Assembly: GCA_030152805.1 (NCBI GenBank) | Contig: JASLIG010000132.1 | Location: 1 to 5,984 of the forward strand | Direction of reading: 5' to 3' | Origin: Solirubrobacterales bacterium | GTDB taxonomy: Bacteria; Actinomycetota; Thermoleophilia; Solirubrobacterales; 70-9 | Length of the DNA: 5,984 nucleotides | Shown: positions 1 through 4,491 of the stretch, piece after piece | How positions within the stretch are numbered: position 1 is the stretch's first letter | How the letters are laid out: each line of letters begins with the position of its first letter | Translations under genes and position numbers: made by a program | Notes under the pieces: generated by a model | Seen by the model: only the letters and a program-made list of their open reading frames with translations | The model's database searches: none | What the model was told of the DNA's origin: nothing

Positions 1-42
1 GAAGCCGCAAAGGGAAGCGGCGGGCAGAGGGGCTCACGGGAC

Positions 43-48
43 AAGGAG
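43..48 (+). promoter_or_regulatory. Ribosome binding site of the collagen-like gene
   Basis: AAGGAG lies 10 bases before the ATG at 59 (8 bases if GGAGAG at 45-50 is taken as the core). An in-frame TAG at 56-58 sits immediately before this ATG, so the frame cannot be extended upstream and the start is well fixed. The rest of the leader (1-58) contains only a weak 5-bp stem (4-8 with 17-21) and no convincing -10/-35 pair. Confidence 0.8.
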
Positions 49-58
49 AGAGATCTAG

Positions 59-820
59 ATGTTCTCGACGCTACGCACGCGTTTCGGCATCCCCGGAGTC
101 ATCTCGGTGATTGCCCTCGTCTTCGCAATGCTCGGCGGCGCTTACGCCGCCTCCAACTCTTCAAACGGCGGCAAGGCGACAGCTTCCGCCAAGGCCAAGA
201 AGGGACCAAGGGGTCCCAAGGGGCCGAAGGGCGATACCGGCCCGGCGGGACCGGCCGGTCCGGCTGGCGCCAAGGGTGATGCTGGGGCCAACGGCTCGAA
301 CGGTGCAGCGGGAGCCGCTGGGCCGACGGGACCGACCGGCAAAACCGGCGCCACGGGAGCGACCGGCGCCACGGGGGCGAGTGGCCAAACCGGCTTCACG
401 GAAACGCTTCCGAAAGAAGATACCGAGACGGGCAATTGGAGCGCGGTCGGAGCCTCCATTCCGGGATCGGGCCATCCGTTCGCTGCGATCTCCTACTCGA
501 TTCCCCTCGCTGCGCCCTCCGAAAACGTCGTTTACCTGACCAAAACGCAGACTGAAAACTCGACGATCTCGCCGGTCGAAGGCTGCGAACTCAACCTCAA
601 CGAATCCTCCGCCAAACCGGTGGCCCCGCCCGGCACCCTCTGCGTGTTCACGCGCGAAGGACTAGGTGAATTCGGAGGCACGTTCTACTCCATCGGCTTG
701 CACGGTGGCGAACTGAGCGATACGCCGACCGGCACGTTCGTTTGGTTCACGCCGACCGAGATCACCCCCGAAATCGGAACCGTCGAAGCCTGGGGCACCT
801 GGGCGGTAACCGCGAAATAG
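59..820 (+). CDS. Secreted collagen-like (Gly-X-Y repeat) protein
   Basis: The 253-residue protein has three parts. Residues 1-30 are a signal peptide: basic start (LRTR), hydrophobic core, and an A-Y-A site for cleavage after residue 30. After a short Lys/Ser/Ala-rich linker, residues 49-111 form 21 uninterrupted Gly-X-Y triplets, the sequence requirement for a collagen triple helix. It begins with charged triplets (GPR, GPK, GPK, GDT), continues with three GPA, and ends in Thr-rich triplets. Two Lys-Gly-Asp motifs (57-59 and 72-74) are of the kind known to stabilise bacterial collagens lacking hydroxyproline. Residues 113-253 form a probably beta-rich domain with one cysteine pair (C176, C195), plausibly a trimerisation or surface domain, though I do not recognise the family. 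No LPXTG motif or C-terminal membrane segment is seen, so if the protein stays on the cell it may be through an uncleaved N-terminal segment. The collagen-like assignment is secure; the cellular role is unknown. Confidence 0.93.
   Translation: MFSTLRTRFGIPGVISVIALVFAMLGGAYAASNSSNGGKATASAKAKKGPRGPKGPKGDTGPAGPAGPAGAKGDAGANGSNGAAGAAGPTGPTGKTGATGATGATGASGQTGFTETLPKEDTETGNWSAVGASIPGSGHPFAAISYSIPLAAPSENVVYLTKTQTENSTISPVEGCELNLNESSAKPVAPPGTLCVFTREGLGEFGGTFYSIGLHGGELSDTPTGTFVWFTPTEITPEIGTVEAWGTWAVTAK
203..391 (+). repeat. Collagen Gly-X-Y coding repeat tract
   Basis: This tract encodes 21 consecutive Gly-X-Y triplets (residues 49-111), giving a 9-base periodicity of GGN codons. The last eight triplets (320-391) all carry Thr or Ser in the Y position. 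The short internal palindromes, such as the 14-base one at 248-261, follow from repeated Gly-Pro-Ala codons. Confidence 0.95.
344..379 (+). repeat. 18-bp tandem duplication inside the collagen tract
   Basis: Positions 344-361 and 362-379 are two adjacent 18-base copies (ACCGGCGCCACGGGNGCG) differing at one base, A358 versus G376. Each copy encodes six residues (Thr-Gly-Ala-Thr-Gly-Ala), so a gain or loss of one unit adds or removes exactly two Gly-X-Y triplets and keeps the frame. Confidence 0.9.
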
Positions 821-825
821 CCGAC

Positions 826-859
826 CTCGCCGCCGCTCGGCACTCCGGGCGGCGGCGGG
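826..859 (+). terminator. Strong hairpin after the collagen-like gene; possible terminator or attenuator
   Basis: Bases 826-840 pair with 845-859 over 15 uninterrupted base pairs (two G-U wobbles) around the tetraloop CACT. The hairpin begins five bases after the TAG at 818-820. It is followed by CACGTTCTTCACC, which is only weakly T-rich, so this is not a classic U-tailed terminator; hairpins without a U-run have been proposed as terminators in GC-rich actinobacteria. Only 24 bases separate it from the next Shine-Dalgarno sequence, too few for a complete promoter. Partial termination, a 3'-end stabiliser or an attenuator are all possible. Confidence 0.55.
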
Positions 860-883
860 CACGTTCTTCACCCCGCCGAGCGC

Positions 884-889
884 AAGGAG
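884..889 (+). promoter_or_regulatory. Ribosome binding site fixing the start of the propeller gene
   Basis: AAGGAG lies five bases before the ATG at 895. The reading frame stays open upstream to 742, but that extension would overlap the collagen-like gene, has no comparable ribosome site, and would put an Arg-rich 51-residue stretch in front of a clear signal peptide. The start at 895 is therefore preferred. Confidence 0.88.
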
Positions 890-894
890 CCCAG

Positions 895-3800
895 ATGAAG
901 CAGCAAGACCGCAACCCAAAGCAGACCCGCCTTCGCGCGACCCGTCTGGGCGTACTGGCCGCGACGCTGCTTTGCCTCGGGCTCCTCAGCGCAGCCCCAG
1001 CCTCGGCGAATTACGAACAGGTTGGCACTTTCGCAGGGACCCCAGGAGAGCTGCACTCGTTTGCCGAAGGAGGGAAATGGCCCGAAGAGGTTCAGCTCGG
1101 CGGCGTTGGCGGCATGGCTGTGAATTACACCGGGGCGGGCGGCGTTGAGCCTGGCACGGTGTACGTGGCGGAGTTTGCCTCTGTAGGCACGGGTCGCCGG
1201 GTAGCCATGTTCGATCCGAAACCCGGTGGTGGCCTTGCCTTCAACCGCTCATGGGAAGTCACCGCTGAACCTAGCCCTTCATATCCACGGTGCGGGCCCG
1301 GCCTGCCGGTGCCGACCGCTTGCGCCCCGCGGGGAGCTGCCGCAGCTGGGTTTGTCGATGTCGACGTTGACCAGTCAACGGGCAATCTTTACGTGCTCAA
1401 CGCTGAGAACCCCCAGGCCGGCCGCAAGATGGTCATCGAGTACACGCCTGACGGCGAATCGGAAATTACGCGGTTTGCCGAAACTGCACCGGCCGGGAAA
1501 ACCACCGCAGAAACGCCAGACCAGATCCATCGCTCGTTCGGGGGCGGGCTAGCGGTTAATGCTGCCGGAGAGGTCTACGTCCTCGATGAAACCGAAGGTT
1601 CCGCCGGCTTCTATCACCGGCTGATGGTTTTCAAGCCGCAGAGCCCGAACGACTACGAACATTATGTCTATGCCGGGCAGGGCAAAGACGTCGCGGCGGG
1701 GTTCGGTACGGAAACGGTACGCCCGAGAATGCCCGTCGCAGACGCCGCCGGCAACATCTACACAGTGGGCGGCACGGTCAACTCGATCGCCAAGCTCAAT
1801 CCGAGCACGCCCGCTGCTCCACCCCTGTGCGAATTCAGCTTCCCTAAAGGCCACATCGAGTCGATCACGGTCATCCCCGCAACGGGCGAAGTCTTCTTCT
1901 ACACCGACACCGACAGGAAGATCCACCGGCTGGGCCCCTGCAAAGAAGGCAAATTCAGCGAAGCGGGAACCTTCGGCTTCGCGCCGCCGCGCGTCGAATT
2001 CTCGGCGATGGCATTCGACCCAGCCGCCCAGTTCGGGCCGGGCCGCCCGGCGGGCACGCTCTACGCCGGCGACCCGAACGGCTCGGGTGGAAAAACCGAA
2101 GGCGAACCCCCCAACACCAAATTCGAAAGCCCCCTCGGCTACATCTTCGCCCTGCCCAAAGAACTGCCACCTGAAGTCAAATCGGAGTCGGTCGAACACG
2201 TAACTTCGACCACGGCAGACCTCGGCGCCCAGATCAACCCCAAGGGCCCGCCGACCACCTACGTCTTCCAATACATCGCCCAGGCTCAGTACGAAGCCAA
2301 CGAACCGGCCGATCGCTTTGCGGGAGCGGCGGAATCGCCACCAGGGGGAGCGCTCTTGGGCGAAGGGCCAGACACGCTCAGCACCTCCACCTCGCTCACC
2401 AAACTTCAACCCGACACCACCTACCACTACCGCGCGGTGGCCACCAGCCACTGCTCTGAAGAACTGCCCGAAAAAGTCTGCGAAGGAGCAGGCGCCGATC
2501 AGACCTTCCACACCTTCCCGATCGAAGCCCCCGGCCTGCCCGACAAACGGGTCTACGAGCTGGTCTCGCCGGCCGAAAAGGAGGGCGGGCAGGTGCTGCC
2601 GGCCGACTCCTCGGTCTCGAGCTGCGCCTCTTCCTGCAAGCCCGGCCAGGTCTACGTCCAATTCCCGAGGCAGAGCACGCCCGAGGGCGAAGCGATCACC
2701 TATGAGGGCACGCCGTTCGCGGGCGGGGAAGGGGCGGTGCGCGAAAACCAATACATCTCCCGCCGCGACGCCAAAGCGGGCTGGCAAACGGTCAACCTCA
2801 CCCCACCCCTGCTCAACAACCTCTTCGAAGGCCGCGGCTACAGGGCCTTCGACACCACCCTCAGCCGGGGTGTGCTGTCGCAAGGCAGCCCCACCCTCAG
2901 CCTCGAAGCCCCGGCCGGATACCGAAACCTCTACACCCAGCCCACCGCCAACCCCCTGGCGCTCGAGCCGCTGCTGGCCGCAGAACCGCCCAATCGGTCT
3001 ACCGCCGAACTGAGGCTCATCTACGCCGATGCCTCGGCCGACCTCTCACGGATCTTCTTCGAAGCCAACGACGCGCTCACCGCAGAAACCGCCTTTGCCC
3101 CGGAAGCGGTTGACGGGGGTCCCAGCAAATACAACCTCTACGAATGGACAGAAGGCGAGCTGCGCCTCGTCAACGTGCTTCCCGGCAACGCCGCAACCCT
3201 CCCCGGCGCCTCCCTCGGCTCCGGCACGCTGCTGAAAAGCGGCAACTCGAACGTCCCTGTCCCCGTACACACCCAGGCGATCTCCGAGGACGGCTCCCAC
3301 GCCTTCTGGAGCTCTGAAAGCGGCCAGCTCTACGTCCGCATCGACGGCACGGAAACCGTCGAAGTCAAAGATCACGTCGGCAAGTTCCTCGTTGCCTCAA
3401 AGGACGGCTCCAAGGTCCTACTCTCAGACGGCTGCCTCTATGACCTCCCAACAGAAGGATGCGAGGACCTGGCCGCGGGCAAAGGCGGCTTCCTCGGCGT
3501 CACTGGCCACGCTGAGGACCTCTCCCACGTCTTCTTCGTCGACACCGCCGTGCTCGACGAAGAAGCGAACGCCAACGGCGACAAAGCCCAGGCAGGCAAA
3601 CCCAACCTCTACGCCTGGGCAGAAGGCGCCAGCACCTTCGTCGCCACCCTGGCGGCGGCCGACAACAACAACGCAGGAGTGGGCGACTGGACGGCCGCCA
3701 CCGCCGTGCGCACCGCAGAGGCGAGCCCCAGCGGCCGCTACCTCGCCTTCCTCTCCAGAGCACAGATCACCGGCTATGACAACACCGGTCCCTGCCCGTT

Positions 3801-4491
3801 CACTAGTGGCGCTACCAGCGGCCCTTGCCCTGAGGCCTTCCTCTATGACTCGGCCACGAATGAGCTGACCTGTGCCTCCTGCAACCCAAGCGGCACCCGT
3901 CCGCTGGGCCGGAGCTCGCTGAGGCTGATCAACGGCGGATCGAACTCGTTGCCCCAGCCCCGCTACTTGACCGACGAGGGCCGCCTCTACTTCGATAGCC
4001 GCGACTCGCTCAGCCCCTTCGACACCAACAACGGCGTCGAAGACGTCTACCAATACGAGCCGCAGGGACTCGGAACCTGCGAACGAGAAGGCGGCTGCGT
4101 CTCTTTGATCTCAGCTGGATCAGAACCCGAAGACTCCAACTTCCTCGCGATGGACGAAGACGGGGCAAACGTCTTCTTCACCTCCCGCGATCAGCTCGTG
4201 TTGAAAGACCACGACGACCTGATCGATCTCTACGACGCCCGCGTGGAAGGCGGCATCCCCTCAGAAACCGAAGTGGCGAGAAGCGAATGCCAGGGCGAAG
4301 CCTGCGTGGCGACATACTCGCCTCCGAACGACCCGACCCCGGGTTCGAGCAGCTTCGAAGGCGCGGGCAACGTCGACGAAAAGAAGAACACCAAGAAGCA
4401 CAAGAAGAAGAAAAAGCACGCCAAGAAGCACAAAAGCCACAAGCGCTCGCACGGCCGAGCCGCCAAGCACAACCGCGGAGGTGCCAAGTGA
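895..4491 (+). CDS. Large secreted protein: NHL-like propeller, fibronectin III-like module, WD40/TolB-like propeller, Lys/His-rich tail
   Basis: The 1198-residue protein begins with a signal peptide cleaved probably after A38 (A-S-A). Residues 40-420 hold six repeats of the form hydrophobic-Asp/Asn-x-x-Gly-x-hydrophobic-Tyr (near 71-92, 153-169, 216-232, 280-292, 321-338, 369-393), matching a six-bladed NHL/SMP-30-type propeller. Residues 426-541 are a fibronectin III-like module ('TSTTADLGAQINPKG' ... 'LQPDTTYHYRAVAT') with an insertion. After the linker 'RVYELVSP' (552-559), about 598-1121 hold repeated 'D/S-x-D-G/L-S-x-hydrophobic-F-F' strands of a PD40/TolB-like propeller, with seven clear repeats from 705 and perhaps two before. 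Residues 1161-1198 are Lys/His-rich. The 18 mature cysteines fall into nine neighbouring pairs. Propellers and fibronectin III modules usually bind proteins or sugars; I see no catalytic signature, so an extracellular scaffold or adhesin is the inference. The final codons overlap the next gene. Confidence 0.92.
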   Translation: MKQQDRNPKQTRLRATRLGVLAATLLCLGLLSAAPASANYEQVGTFAGTPGELHSFAEGGKWPEEVQLGGVGGMAVNYTGAGGVEPGTVYVAEFASVGTGRRVAMFDPKPGGGLAFNRSWEVTAEPSPSYPRCGPGLPVPTACAPRGAAAAGFVDVDVDQSTGNLYVLNAENPQAGRKMVIEYTPDGESEITRFAETAPAGKTTAETPDQIHRSFGGGLAVNAAGEVYVLDETEGSAGFYHRLMVFKPQSPNDYEHYVYAGQGKDVAAGFGTETVRPRMPVADAAGNIYTVGGTVNSIAKLNPSTPAAPPLCEFSFPKGHIESITVIPATGEVFFYTDTDRKIHRLGPCKEGKFSEAGTFGFAPPRVEFSAMAFDPAAQFGPGRPAGTLYAGDPNGSGGKTEGEPPNTKFESPLGYIFALPKELPPEVKSESVEHVTSTTADLGAQINPKGPPTTYVFQYIAQAQYEANEPADRFAGAAESPPGGALLGEGPDTLSTSTSLTKLQPDTTYHYRAVATSHCSEELPEKVCEGAGADQTFHTFPIEAPGLPDKRVYELVSPAEKEGGQVLPADSSVSSCASSCKPGQVYVQFPRQSTPEGEAITYEGTPFAGGEGAVRENQYISRRDAKAGWQTVNLTPPLLNNLFEGRGYRAFDTTLSRGVLSQGSPTLSLEAPAGYRNLYTQPTANPLALEPLLAAEPPNRSTAELRLIYADASADLSRIFFEANDALTAETAFAPEAVDGGPSKYNLYEWTEGELRLVNVLPGNAATLPGASLGSGTLLKSGNSNVPVPVHTQAISEDGSHAFWSSESGQLYVRIDGTETVEVKDHVGKFLVASKDGSKVLLSDGCLYDLPTEGCEDLAAGKGGFLGVTGHAEDLSHVFFVDTAVLDEEANANGDKAQAGKPNLYAWAEGASTFVATLAAADNNNAGVGDWTAATAVRTAEASPSGRYLAFLSRAQITGYDNTGPCPFTSGATSGPCPEAFLYDSATNELTCASCNPSGTRPLGRSSLRLINGGSNSLPQPRYLTDEGRLYFDSRDSLSPFDTNNGVEDVYQYEPQGLGTCEREGGCVSLISAGSEPEDSNFLAMDEDGANVFFTSRDQLVLKDHDDLIDLYDARVEGGIPSETEVARSECQGEACVATYSPPNDPTPGSSSFEGAGNVDEKKNTKKHKKKKKHAKKHKSHKRSHGRAAKHNRGGAK
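4375..4488 (+). other. Lys/His-rich C-terminal tail of the propeller protein
   Basis: Residues 1161-1198 contain 15 Lys, 6 His and 3 Arg among 38, including five Lys in a row (codons 4402-4416). The tail follows a Pro/Ser/Gly-rich spacer and has no hydrophobic segment. In an exported protein this suggests electrostatic attachment to anionic cell-wall polymers, nucleic acid or exopolysaccharide, or His-mediated metal binding; none of these is proven. The DNA is an AAG-rich purine tract. Confidence 0.9.
4477..4482 (+). promoter_or_regulatory. Embedded ribosome binding site for the third gene
   Basis: GGAGGT, a near-perfect Shine-Dalgarno sequence, lies five bases before the GTG at 4488 and inside the last codons (Arg-Gly-Gly-Ala-Lys) of the preceding gene. 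Together with the GTGA overlap at 4488-4491 it supports translational coupling and decides the GTG start. Confidence 0.88.

Noticed and set aside
4..21. Stem GCCGC/GCGGC in the leader as a terminator of an upstream gene
   Set aside because: Only five base pairs with an eight-base loop and no T-run; too weak in GC-rich sequence, and the upstream context is missing.
248..261. Perfect 14-base palindrome as a possible operator
   Set aside because: It lies inside the collagen tract and is explained by repeated Gly-Pro-Ala codons.
203..391. Short regular repeats that could suggest a CRISPR-like or satellite array
   Set aside because: The 9-base period is codon-phased Gly-X-Y coding sequence; there are no repeat/spacer units.
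698..726. TTGCAC followed by TACGCC as a promoter for the propeller gene
   Set aside because: The -10 match is poor at usable spacings, the site is inside a coding region, and such matches are common by chance.
742..894. In-frame upstream extension of the propeller gene (51 codons)
   Set aside because: It overlaps the collagen-like gene, is Arg-rich, and would bury the signal peptide. ATG at 895 has AAGGAG at ideal spacing.
1549..2883. Long antisense open frame (444 codons, minus strand)
   Set aside because: It lies wholly inside the propeller gene, whose frame has a signal peptide, ribosome site and recognisable domains. The antisense translation is Arg/Gly/Val-rich without domains, typical of shadow frames opposite GC-rich codons.
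1664..3013. Pro/Ser/Thr/Arg-rich + strand open frames inside the propeller gene
   Set aside because: Low-complexity shifted readings of C-ending codons, with no ribosome sites or recognisable domains.
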